Assembly (NCBI RefSeq): GCF_900199725.1
Contig: NZ_LT904904.1
Location: 2,742,466-2,795,292 of the forward strand
Source: Cytobacillus massiliigabonensis
GTDB taxonomy: Bacteria; Bacillota; Bacilli; Bacillales; Cytobacillaceae
Length of the DNA: 52,827 nt
Direction of reading: 5' to 3'
Program-made: the position numbers and the translations under genes
Part shown: positions 43,916 to 52,583 of the stretch, one piece after another
Position numbering within the stretch: position 1 is the stretch's first letter
Layout of the letters: every line of letters starts with the position of its first letter
Notes under the pieces: model-generated
The model's database searches: none
What the model was told of the DNA's origin: nothing
What the model saw: only the letters and a program-made list of their open reading frames with translations

Positions 43916-46363
43916 TTATTCAAAAGATGTATTTTCTTCTTCTGAAGCCTTTACTTTCCAAACATCTTTTATCTGACCATATTCTGATTCATCAATAATA
44001 AATGAACCATTTGAATAGCGATCATTAAATCTTATATCTGCTGCTTTCGTTGATTCAATATGACCCTTATCCGTTTCAATATAGACATCATCCTTGCCCG
44101 CTGCAATTAGGGATCCAATTACACGATGAGGATTAGATTTTAATTCTCGCAGCATGACAACTCCGCGTTTCGCTCGAGTGGTTCGCTCGAATTCAGTCAA
44201 TTTCATTTTTTTGATTGAACCGCGTTGAGTCACAATCACAACTGACTGGTCTTTCGTTTGTTCAATCAGCTGACCGCCAGTAACAAAGTCATCATCTTTT
44301 AAATTGATCCCTTTTACACCAGCAGCCCGTGTACCGACAATGTTTACCTCTTCCTCATGGAACCAAAGGGCATAGCCATTATAAGTTGATAAGAAAAGTT
44401 CTTTCTCACCGTTCGTTTCATGAACATCGATGACCTCGTCCTCATCTTTTACATTGATCGCAACTAAAGGTTTTGAATAGCGCTGAGCCTTATAATCCTT
44501 CAATTCCGATTTCTTAACCATGCCGTTCTTTGTTACAAAGAGTAAAAATGAAGAAGTATCAAATTCCTTAATTGGCAGTGCCTTAACAATTGTCTCATCA
44601 CTTTCAATCGGAATAATATTTGCGATATGCTGGCCAAGTTCCTTCCAGCGGATATCAGGAAGGGTATGAACAGGGCAATACAAATAATTTCCTTTGTTCG
44701 TGAATACAAGCAGCACATCCGTTGTATTCATTTCAAGCTGTGCAAGGATTCGATCAGAATCCTTCATGCCGAAATCCTGCCCATTGGATGCAGCAAATGA
44801 CCTTTGACTTGTCCGCTTCACATAGCCTTCTTTCGTAACAGTCACAATGACATCCTCACTTGCAACGAGGACTTCAAGATTAATTTTGATCTCTTCAATT
44901 TCAGCTTCAATCTTTGTTCGACGTTCATCCGCAAAGCGCTTTTTCACATCTTTTAGCTCTTTCTGAATGACAGCATGCAGCTTTTTTTCACTTTGTAAAA
45001 TAGCTGTCAGCTCTGCAATTTTCTTAGCTAATTCTTCTGCCTCTGCACGCAATGCGGTAATATCTGTGTTCGTTAACCGATAAAGCTGTAAAGAGACGAT
45101 TGCTTCTGCTTGCGGTTCAGTGAATGCAAATTTGGCTATTAAATTATCCTTTGCATCTCGTTTATCTTTTGATGCACGGATAGCAGCAATTACTTCATCC
45201 AAAATGGACAGTGCCTTCATCAAGCCTTCAACGATATGCTGTCGTGCCTGAGCTTTTTCTAATTCAAACTCAGATCTTCTTGTAACTACTTCTTTTCGAT
45301 GACCAATATAGGCATCTAATAATTCTCTGAGACCCATCAGCTTTGGATGACGGTTATGAATGGCCACCATATTAAAATTATAAGTAATTTGCAAATCACT
45401 GTTTTTATAAAGATAATGTAGGACTCCTTCTGGATCTGCATCCTTCTTTAACTCTATGACAATACGCAAACCCGTTCGATCCGTTTCGTCACGAACCTCT
45501 GCGATTCCCTCAACTTTACGGTCTAAGCGAAACTCATCAATTTTCTTAACGAGGTTTGCTTTATTTACCTCATAGGGAATTTCCGTTATAACAATCTGCT
45601 TTTTGCCGCCTCGAATATCCTCAAACTCAGCCTTTCCGCGGACAATTACTTTTCCTTTTCCTGTTTCATAGGCTTTCTTAATCCCTTCAACCCCTTGGAT
45701 TATCCCGCCTGTAGGAAAATCTGGACCCTTTACATGCTCCATAAGTTCATCAACTGAACAATCTGGATGATCCATACGGTGTATGACACCATCAATCACT
45801 TCATTCAGATGATGCGGAGGAATCTCCGTAGCATAACCAGCCGATATTCCTGTTGAGCCGTTCACTAGAAGATTCGGGTACATGGCCGGAAGTACAGTTG
45901 GTTCCTCTGAAGTATCATCAAAGTTTGGAACAAAATCAACAGTTCTTTTTTCAATATCCTTCAACAATTCTGCCGAAATTGCTGATAGTCTTGCTTCCGT
46001 GTAACGCATTGCTGCAGGGGGGTCTCCGTCAATGCTGCCGTTATTCCCATGCATTTGAACGAGCACATTACGAACCTTCCAATTCTGGCTCATTCGAACC
46101 ATCGCTTCATAAACAGAAGTGTCTCCATGCGGGTGATAATTACCTATAACGTTACCAACCGTTTTCGCTGATTTCCTAAATCCTTTTTCATGCGTATTTC
46201 CTTCTACATGCATAGCAAATAGAATTCTTCGCTGAACAGGCTTTAATCCATCACGTGCATCCGGTAGCGCACGTTCTTGTATTATATATTTACTATATCT
46301 GCCAAAACGATCACCAAGAACGTCTTCAAGAGGGAGGTCACGAAATTTTTCTGGTGCATTCAT
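43916..46363 (-). CDS. parC: DNA topoisomerase IV subunit A
   Basis: An 815-residue type IIA topoisomerase subunit that cuts and passes DNA to decatenate chromosomes. The N-terminal domain has PDARDGLKPVQRRIL, then GNYHPHGDTSVYEAMVRM (quinolone-determining region) and DPPAAMRYTEARLS with catalytic Tyr121; the C-terminal part carries six pinwheel blades (for example VVIVTQRGSIKKMKLTEFER, RAKRGVVMLREL). Thr82 stands where Staphylococcus aureus GrlA has Ser80; Glu86 (Glu84 there) is unchanged. The start overlaps the parE stop by 1 base (TAATG). Confidence 0.97.
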   Translation of the reverse strand: MNAPEKFRDLPLEDVLGDRFGRYSKYIIQERALPDARDGLKPVQRRILFAMHVEGNTHEKGFRKSAKTVGNVIGNYHPHGDTSVYEAMVRMSQNWKVRNVLVQMHGNNGSIDGDPPAAMRYTEARLSAISAELLKDIEKRTVDFVPNFDDTSEEPTVLPAMYPNLLVNGSTGISAGYATEIPPHHLNEVIDGVIHRMDHPDCSVDELMEHVKGPDFPTGGIIQGVEGIKKAYETGKGKVIVRGKAEFEDIRGGKKQIVITEIPYEVNKANLVKKIDEFRLDRKVEGIAEVRDETDRTGLRIVIELKKDADPEGVLHYLYKNSDLQITYNFNMVAIHNRHPKLMGLRELLDAYIGHRKEVVTRRSEFELEKAQARQHIVEGLMKALSILDEVIAAIRASKDKRDAKDNLIAKFAFTEPQAEAIVSLQLYRLTNTDITALRAEAEELAKKIAELTAILQSEKKLHAVIQKELKDVKKRFADERRTKIEAEIEEIKINLEVLVASEDVIVTVTKEGYVKRTSQRSFAASNGQDFGMKDSDRILAQLEMNTTDVLLVFTNKGNYLYCPVHTLPDIRWKELGQHIANIIPIESDETIVKALPIKEFDTSSFLLFVTKNGMVKKSELKDYKAQRYSKPLVAINVKDEDEVIDVHETNGEKELFLSTYNGYALWFHEEEVNIVGTRAAGVKGINLKDDDFVTGGQLIEQTKDQSVVIVTQRGSIKKMKLTEFERTTRAKRGVVMLRELKSNPHRVIGSLIAAGKDDVYIETDKGHIESTKAADIRFNDRYSNGSFIIDESEYGQIKDVWKVKASEEENTSFE

Positions 46364-48339
46364 TATTCATTTCCCTCCTCTAATACAGAAATATTCTCAT
46401 TTTCAAGAATGCTGGCATCCTCTTCAAGTCCAAATGCCACATTCGATTCAATCCATTTTCGGCGCGGCTCAACCTTGTCTCCCATTAGTGTTGTTACACG
46501 TCGTTCTGCTCTGGCAGCATCATCAATCCTCACTCGAATCAATGTTCTTGTTTCTGGGTCCATTGTCGTTTCCCAAAGCTGGTCCGCATTCATTTCCCCA
46601 AGCCCTTTGTACCGCTGCAGAATATATCCTTTTCCAACCTTTTTAATCGTATCTTGGAGATCATCATCACTCCAGGCATATTCTATTATTTCTTTTTTTC
46701 CAGTTCCTTTGCTTACCTTGTATAGTGGAGGCAAAGCGATGAAGACTTTTCCTACATCAATTAATGGCTTCATATAACGATAGAAAAAGGTCAGAAGCAG
46801 CACTTGAATATGAGCTCCATCCGTATCTGCATCTGTCATGATAATAACCTTATCATAATTGATATCTGCTACGTTAAAATCCGCTCCGACACCTCCGCCG
46901 ACAGCGTGAATAATCGTGTTAATCTCTTCATTTTTAAATATATCCGCAAGCTTTGCCTTCTCTGTATTAATTACTTTCCCTCTTAGTGGCAAAACTGCTT
47001 GAAAGCGTCGATCTCTTCCTTGCTTTGCGGAACCGCCAGCTGAATCTCCCTCAACTAAATATAATTCATTTTTCTCAGGATTACGTGATTGTGCTGGGGT
47101 TAATTTACCGGAGAGGACAGCCTCAGACCGTTTTCTTTTCTTTCCGCTTCTCGCATCCTCTCGAGCTTTACGCGCAGCTTCTCTCGCTTGATACGCTTTT
47201 ATTGCCTTTTTTATTAAAAGCGAACTAACATTCGGATTCTCTTCAAGAAAATAGGAAAGATGCTCAGAAACAACGGAATCCACTGCTGAGCGGGCTTCAC
47301 TTGTCCCAAGCTTTCCTTTTGTTTGCCCTTCAAATTGAAGCTGATCCTCTGGCACTCGTACAGAAACAATTGCTGTGAATCCTTCTCGTATATCAGAACC
47401 ATCAAGATTTTTATCTTTTTCCTTTAAAAGATTCACTTTTCTCGCGTACTCATTAAAGATCCGAGTCATGGCTGTTTTTGCCCCTGCTTCATGAGTACCG
47501 CCATCTTTCGTGCGGACATTATTAACAAATGAAAGAACATTTTCTGAATATCCATCATTAAATTGAAAAGCAAACTCCACTTCAATTTCATTATGCTGTC
47601 CTTCAAAGCTGACGACTTGATGGAGGACATCTTTTTCCTCATTTAAATATTCTACAAATGCTTCAATTCCATTTTCATAATGAAAGGTTTCCTGCACACC
47701 ATTTCTATCATCAATGATTTCAATTTTCATCCCTTTTAATAGAAATGCTGATTCTCGCAAGCGCTCACAAAGCGTTTCATAATTATAAGTCGTTGTCGAG
47801 AAAATAGATGGATCCGGTTTGAAATGAATGGTTGTTCCTGATTGATTGGTTTTCCCTACTTTTTCAAGAGTAGTAACTGGTTTTCCACCATCTTCAAACC
47901 GCTGTTCATATACAATTCCGTCACGTTTAATTTTTACAACCAGCCATTCTGATAGTGCGTTAACAACTGAGGCACCTACACCATGAAGGCCGCCGCTCGT
48001 TTTATAGCCGCCCTGGCCAAATTTTCCGCCAGCATGCAGAACGGTTAAAATGACTTCTGGAGTCGGCTTACCCATACGGTGCATCCCAGTTGGCATTCCC
48101 CGGCCTTTATCAACTACGCTTATTGAGTTATCTTTATGTATTTTGACAATAATATGGTCTCCAAAGCCTGCCAGCGCTTCATCCACCGCATTGTCGACAA
48201 TTTCATAAACAAGATGGTGAAGACCTCTTGCATCTGTGCTTCCAATGTACATACCAGGGCGTTTTCTTACAGCTTCAAGCCCTTCGAGTACTTGTATGGC
48301 ATCATCATTATAATCAAAGGTTTCTTGATTCCTTGCCAC
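46363..48339 (-). CDS. parE: DNA topoisomerase IV subunit B
   Basis: A 658-residue ATPase subunit. GTG at 48339 is chosen because AAAGGGG lies 7 bases upstream and it gives MARNQETFDYNDDAIQVLEG, matching the B. subtilis start; the frame runs 25 codons further without a good site. Features: GHKL ATP site (HHLVYEIVDNAVDEALAGFG, GLHGVGASVVNALSEW), the QLQFEGQTKGKLGT-like transducer, and the TOPRIM metal-binding region YLVEGDSAGGSAKQGRDRRF, followed by PLRGKVINTEKA. Cotranscribed with parC. A LexA-type box lies 166 bases upstream. Confidence 0.97.
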   Translation of the reverse strand: MARNQETFDYNDDAIQVLEGLEAVRKRPGMYIGSTDARGLHHLVYEIVDNAVDEALAGFGDHIIVKIHKDNSISVVDKGRGMPTGMHRMGKPTPEVILTVLHAGGKFGQGGYKTSGGLHGVGASVVNALSEWLVVKIKRDGIVYEQRFEDGGKPVTTLEKVGKTNQSGTTIHFKPDPSIFSTTTYNYETLCERLRESAFLLKGMKIEIIDDRNGVQETFHYENGIEAFVEYLNEEKDVLHQVVSFEGQHNEIEVEFAFQFNDGYSENVLSFVNNVRTKDGGTHEAGAKTAMTRIFNEYARKVNLLKEKDKNLDGSDIREGFTAIVSVRVPEDQLQFEGQTKGKLGTSEARSAVDSVVSEHLSYFLEENPNVSSLLIKKAIKAYQAREAARKAREDARSGKKRKRSEAVLSGKLTPAQSRNPEKNELYLVEGDSAGGSAKQGRDRRFQAVLPLRGKVINTEKAKLADIFKNEEINTIIHAVGGGVGADFNVADINYDKVIIMTDADTDGAHIQVLLLTFFYRYMKPLIDVGKVFIALPPLYKVSKGTGKKEIIEYAWSDDDLQDTIKKVGKGYILQRYKGLGEMNADQLWETTMDPETRTLIRVRIDDAARAERRVTTLMGDKVEPRRKWIESNVAFGLEEDASILENENISVLEEGNE

Positions 48340-48504
48340 AAACATACCCCTTTCATTTCCAAGAACGCAGGTTAACAATTTACTTGTATATAGAAAACCT
48401 TTTGCGGTAAACAAAATTTTATTCTATGTATACAGTTAAACACTCGTTTATGTATTCGTTTAAAATAAAAAATATCCTTTATTTATATGGAAAACCAGAA
48501 ATAA

Positions 48505-48516
48505 GAACGAACGTTC
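48505..48516. promoter_or_regulatory. LexA-like (DinR) box upstream of parE
   Basis: GAACGAACGTTC matches the core of the Bacillus LexA consensus CGAACRNRYGTTYG (12 of 14 with flanks A and C). It lies 166 bases before the chosen parE start; parE-parC are reported SOS genes in B. subtilis. The rest of 48340-48676 holds no other supported feature. Confidence 0.6.
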
Positions 48517-48676
48517 CATCTCTTTATTTTACCATAATTTTTATCGTTGCCTATTGCTTATTGTATCTATTTATTCTGTTTTGGCAAATGACGTATCTGT
48601 TAATTCTTTCATCCATCAACGGTTTTTCTGCTTAGAAAGCCCGTTATTTCAACGTTTTTGAAAAATAATTAAAAAA

Positions 48677-48700
48677 CATGAGATCTGTATCGATCTCATG
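48677..48700 (-). terminator. Perfect 9-bp hairpin terminator after yneT
   Basis: CATGAGATC (48677-48685) and GATCTCATG (48692-48700) form a perfect stem, flanked by A and T runs (AATTAAAAAA and TTTTTAATT), 10 bases after the yneT-like stop. Confidence 0.88.
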
Positions 48701-48709
48701 CATTTTTAA

Positions 48710-49123
48710 TTATTTTGTTAAGGCATGCTCTACTTTAATGCAGCGGTCCATCACTACTGTATAATCCTTTTCTTTAAGAAAATGATACGCTTCTTCATTG
48801 ATGCAGCCTAACTGTGCCCAAAAAACCTCTGCATCAATATCCGCAAATTCCTCTGCTACCTGTGGCAAATGCTCTGAACGTCTAAACACATTTACGATAT
48901 CAATATGTCCTTCAATTTCCTTTAAAGATTTAACCGCTTTTACTCCCAAAACTTCATCAACCGTCGGATTAACAGGGATAATCTCATACCCTGCATCCTG
49001 CATCGCTTTAGAAACCATATAAGATGTTCTTTCAGGGTTGCCGCTTAGACCGACGACTGCAATTCTCTTTGCTTTTTTCAATATAACCCCGAGCTCTTCC
49101 CGGCTTGGAATTTCAATTGTCAA
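48710..49123 (-). CDS. yneT: CoA-binding protein (YneT/YccU family)
   Basis: A 137-residue Rossmann-fold CoA-binding protein. TTG at 49123 is chosen because AAGGAGG lies 8 bases upstream; the frame runs 16 codons further into a repeat-like region. KAKRIAVVGLSGNPERTSYMV is the nucleotide-binding loop, followed by YEIIPVNPTVDEVLG and FWAQLGCINEEAYHFLKEK. It lies upstream of parE on the same strand, as in B. subtilis. Function within the pathway is not known; relatives bind CoA. Confidence 0.92.
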   Translation of the reverse strand: MTIEIPSREELGVILKKAKRIAVVGLSGNPERTSYMVSKAMQDAGYEIIPVNPTVDEVLGVKAVKSLKEIEGHIDIVNVFRRSEHLPQVAEEFADIDAEVFWAQLGCINEEAYHFLKEKDYTVVMDRCIKVEHALTK

Positions 49124-49144
49124 TTTACGAACCTCCTTATTTAA

Positions 49145-49322
49145 AAGCGTAAGCGCCTTTGGAACAATCAAAATGCAGATTGTTCCTGCGAGGATTACTC
49201 ATTGGAGCTTTCCTTAATGCTCAGCCCCGACAAGCATAAGACAATCCTTACAGAAAGGTGCTCTTTACCTTTTTGGGAGGATTGGCTGTAGACCATCGAG
49301 GGGCTAGGCGCTGAAGCTAGAT
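49145..49322. repeat. Nested inverted-repeat element, Bacillus intergenic repeat type
   Basis: Three nested stems are seen: AGCCCC (49224-49229)/GGGGCT (49301-49306), CAATCCT (49243-49249)/AGGATTG (49279-49285) and AAAGGT (49255-49260)/ACCTTT (49268-49273). On the minus strand it begins AGCTTCAGCGCCTAGCCCCT and continues to GGCGCTTACGCTTTT near 49150, wording that recurs in intergenic regions of Bacillus and Geobacillus as far as I recall. The RNA would fold into one long hairpin. Copy number must be checked in the whole genome. Confidence 0.55.
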
Positions 49323-49387
49323 ATTATTCATCTATCTTTATAATACAGAAAAGTTAGTTCGTTTTCTAATCATTGACAAAAATATTT

Positions 49388-50725
49388 CTAATAAACCACA
49401 TTCTCAAGCTTTTTTAATAGCCGTTTAATCGCAATATTAGACTCTTTTAATATGATTGCCTTATCTATTGTGTGAAGCTGCCGATTTTCCATTAATAATT
49501 TTCCATTTACAATCGTTGATTCTACATCCGCTCTTGTTGCAGAATAGACAATCCGCGAAATCGGATCAATATCATACGAAGGGTACACATGAAAATCGTT
49601 TAAGTTTAAGATGACTAGATCCGCTTTTTTCCCAGTCTCAATGCTGCCAATTTCATTCTCCATTCCTACTGCCTTTGCCCCGCCAATTGTTGCCATCCGG
49701 AAGACTGTTCGTGCATTCATCGCTGTTGGTCCATGGACAGGCTTCTGAATAATAGCGGCTAGCCTCATCTCATTAAACATATCCAAATTATTATTACACG
49801 GGGCGCCATCAGCACCTAAGCTTACATGCGCATGATGGTTAAGAAGAGATGGCACTTCAGCTATGCCTGAAGCAAGCTTTAAATTGGAGCCTGGACAATG
49901 ACTTACCTTTACGCCCCGCTCTTTAATAATTCTTTTTTCTTCCTCTTCAAGCCATACGCAATGAGCAAGGATCAAACGTTCATTTGCTAATCCAATATGA
50001 TCTAAATAGACAACATTGCGCATTCCGTGTTCTTTCTCAACCAGAAGGATTTCATTCGCATTTTCAGAGGCATGGGTATGCACGCAAACCTTGTATTTTG
50101 CTGAAAGATCTCTTACATTTGTTAGTAATTCCTCGGAACACGAAACTACAAATCTAGGGCAAAAAGCATATTGAATACGGCCGCTATCATATCCATGCCA
50201 TTTTTCTAGCAAATCCACACTTTCTTGAAGGGACGTTTTTGTATCTTCACGTAAGCGGACAGGAACTTCATTTCCCTTATCCATCATTACCTTGCCTGCA
50301 AGTGCGCGTATCCCGCTCTTCGCTAGTGCCTGAAAGGCAAATTCAGTATGGTGAACGGTTTCCATATCAACTACTGTTGTTGTTCCGCTTTGTAAAAGCT
50401 CTCCGATTCCAAGCATAGCCGAATAATAAATGGATTCCTCATCATGTGATGCTTCGAGAGGCCAAATTCTTTGCTTTAACCAGTCCATTAGTTCAAGGTC
50501 ATCTGCTTGACCCCGAAATAATGTCTGACAAAGGTGAATATGTGTCTGAACAAAGCCTGGAATGACCGTTCGGCCAGTCGCATGGATGACTTTATCTGCT
50601 GTATGAACTAGATCATGGCCAATCTCGACAATTCGGTCATCCACAATATAAATATCACCAGTTACGATTTCTTCATTCCTATTCATCGTGATGATTTCGG
50701 CATTTTTGATCAGGATGCTGCTCAT
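49388..50725 (-). CDS. Amidohydrolase, 5'-deoxyadenosine/SAH or guanine-type deaminase family
   Basis: A 445-residue metal-dependent deaminase of the ATZ/TRZ group. Metal and substrate ligands: FVQTHIHLCQTLFRG (HxH), VHTHASENANE, LILAHCVWLEEEE, VSHCPGSNLKLASG and VSLGADGAPCNNN (metal Asp). The N- and C-terminal composite strands (LIKNAEIITMNRNEE, ADLVILNLNDFHVYPS) are typical. It may deaminate purine or pterin-like compounds. Its ATG overlaps the M20 stop by 4 bases (ATGA), so it is coupled to DUF1989 and M20 genes. Confidence 0.88.
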   Translation of the reverse strand: MSSILIKNAEIITMNRNEEIVTGDIYIVDDRIVEIGHDLVHTADKVIHATGRTVIPGFVQTHIHLCQTLFRGQADDLELMDWLKQRIWPLEASHDEESIYYSAMLGIGELLQSGTTTVVDMETVHHTEFAFQALAKSGIRALAGKVMMDKGNEVPVRLREDTKTSLQESVDLLEKWHGYDSGRIQYAFCPRFVVSCSEELLTNVRDLSAKYKVCVHTHASENANEILLVEKEHGMRNVVYLDHIGLANERLILAHCVWLEEEEKRIIKERGVKVSHCPGSNLKLASGIAEVPSLLNHHAHVSLGADGAPCNNNLDMFNEMRLAAIIQKPVHGPTAMNARTVFRMATIGGAKAVGMENEIGSIETGKKADLVILNLNDFHVYPSYDIDPISRIVYSATRADVESTIVNGKLLMENRQLHTIDKAIILKESNIAIKRLLKKLENVVY

Positions 50726-51891
50726 TTTATTCCTCCTTGCAGCGGGCTATTATGCCAATCCATTTGTGACTCAAAAGTAAGTGCAAGTTTTTTATAAAAT
50801 TCTATCGCGCGGATAAATGCATCGATGGGAACTGATTCATTTGGCTGATGAGCCAGCTTTTCATCTCCAGGTCCATATATTAAAGTTGGAATTTCACTTC
50901 TCGGATTGAGGACTGTACCATCTGTATAATATGAGACACCATAGCATTGGTCATCAGTTTCACCTTTTATAGCTAAGGCAGATTGAATAAGAGCGGATGA
51001 TGATGATGTAATAATGGAAGGCCGATCTAATATTTTTGCTACTTTGTATTCATAAAGCTGATGATTCTCGACAAGTTTATCTAACTTATTGTTTAGTTCC
51101 TTAATTAATTCTTCATGATCTTGTGGAGGAACCGTGCGAATATCTACTCGAATGGTACAGCGATCGGGAATCACATTTGTCTGGATTCCGCCTTCAATCA
51201 TTGTTACTGCTACACTGCTGCTGCCTAGAGGTTCTCTAGCTATTTTCCAGCTTAATTTCAATGATGTTAGTTCATTTATCACATGTACCATATGATCGAC
51301 AGCATTAATTCCATAATCAGGCATTGAACCATGAGCTGTTTTCCCATAGGCGGTAATTTCAAGCCAAAGTGCACCTTTATGACCAACGACCACTTTCTCA
51401 TTCGTCGGTTCACCGATTACAAGTGCATCAACCGTTCGATTCTCATTTTCTTCTAAGAAGGCTCTAGCCCCACAGCTATCTACCTCCTCACCAGCTGTTG
51501 CAAGGAACGTGATGGTTGGAATAGGAACTATTTTTTCTAGAAATATCGATTCAATTGCTAAAAACATTGCCGCTAATCCGCTCTTCATATCGGAAGCGCC
51601 TCTGCCATAAATTTTGTTGCCAATAACCTCACCAGAAAAAGGCGGATAGGTCCATTCCGATTCTCCGGGAGATACTGTATCCATATGACCGCAAAAGAAG
51701 AGATGCTTATCTCCAGAGCCTTTCAATGTAACCTCAAAATTACTGCGGTTATTTCCAAGACTAGTTACTTTATAAGGCAAATCGTTCACCATGCATCTTT
51801 CGATAAAAGCCTTTGTTACTTCATGTTCATTCCCTGGTGGATTTGAACTATTAATGCGGAGCAGCTTTTGGAGAAACTGGACATCATCCAT
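50722..51891 (-). CDS. M20-family metallopeptidase/deacylase
   Basis: A 389-residue M20/ArgE/DapE-type enzyme. ATG at 51891 is preferred since GGAGGCG lies upstream and it overlaps the DUF1989 stop by one base (TAATG). Metal and catalytic residues: HLFFCGHMDTVSPGESEW, GRGASDMKSGLAAM, FLATAGEEVDSCGARAFLE and GEPTNEKVVVGHKGALW, with the dimerisation domain between. It hydrolyses N-acyl or carbamoyl bonds of an amino acid-like substrate; the operon suggests a purine- or ureido-type catabolite. Confidence 0.9.
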   Translation of the reverse strand: MDDVQFLQKLLRINSSNPPGNEHEVTKAFIERCMVNDLPYKVTSLGNNRSNFEVTLKGSGDKHLFFCGHMDTVSPGESEWTYPPFSGEVIGNKIYGRGASDMKSGLAAMFLAIESIFLEKIVPIPTITFLATAGEEVDSCGARAFLEENENRTVDALVIGEPTNEKVVVGHKGALWLEITAYGKTAHGSMPDYGINAVDHMVHVINELTSLKLSWKIAREPLGSSSVAVTMIEGGIQTNVIPDRCTIRVDIRTVPPQDHEELIKELNNKLDKLVENHQLYEYKVAKILDRPSIITSSSSALIQSALAIKGETDDQCYGVSYYTDGTVLNPRSEIPTLIYGPGDEKLAHQPNESVPIDAFIRAIEFYKKLALTFESQMDWHNSPLQGGIK

Positions 51892-52505
51892 TATTTCGCC
51901 TCCACAATTTGCATTTTTAACGAAGTGACCTTCCACCCATTAACAGGCGCAAGGTCTTGAGAACATGTAGTACATGCTATGACGGTATCATCCAATGCCT
52001 TTAGCCTGACATAATCACCTGGCTTCGAAAGCGGTTCGGCAATAAAATAATCACCTAAATCATCTACAACATTATTCATAAATAAATTTATTGGATCTGG
52101 AATGATTGGAGGATCGATGTTGTATTTTCTCAATGCCGTTTGCAGGTTATCATGACAGTTCGGATGATCCTCCATATCAAAATCCATCTTATAGCGGTAA
52201 TAATCACATGCTGGAAAGAAGAAATCATGCTTTCCGACCGTATCTTCAACAAGCTGCATGAGCGGACGGCGTCTGTTACTGTACAGGAAGTCACCAATTT
52301 TTAACCGGATGCTGCTTAAAGATGCCCTCATATGTACGGGAGAGACATATTCGCTCGGATCCGCATGATTAAAGCAAACGAAATCGCCTACCTGTTTGCC
52401 ATCCATATCAATTATAATGAGCTCTTCTCCCTTTCGTAGAAATGCACTTCTTCCTTCGTACGGAGGAATGATAATTTCCTCACGAATCCGTTCTTGATTT
52501 AACAT
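51891..52505 (-). CDS. DUF1989 protein (urea carboxylase-associated type)
   Basis: A 204-residue protein of the DUF1989 family, found with urea carboxylase/allophanate hydrolase genes and in ureido-compound catabolism. ATG at 52505 is chosen because AGGTGG lies 5 bases upstream; GTG at 52514 overlaps that site. Family stretches: LIIIDMDGKQVGDFVCFNHAD, YVSPVHMRASLSSIRL, TVGKHDFFFPACDYYRY and VNGWKVTSLKMQIVEAK, with a CTTC motif near the end. First gene of the three-gene coupled operon. Confidence 0.88.
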   Translation of the reverse strand: MLNQERIREEIIIPPYEGRSAFLRKGEELIIIDMDGKQVGDFVCFNHADPSEYVSPVHMRASLSSIRLKIGDFLYSNRRRPLMQLVEDTVGKHDFFFPACDYYRYKMDFDMEDHPNCHDNLQTALRKYNIDPPIIPDPINLFMNNVVDDLGDYFIAEPLSKPGDYVRLKALDDTVIACTTCSQDLAPVNGWKVTSLKMQIVEAK

Positions 52506-52583
52506 CTCATCCACCTGCCATGCTTTTTTATTTTGCGGGAACGCCTAATTTGGGAAGGAATTCATTTTATTTGCAAAATACAT

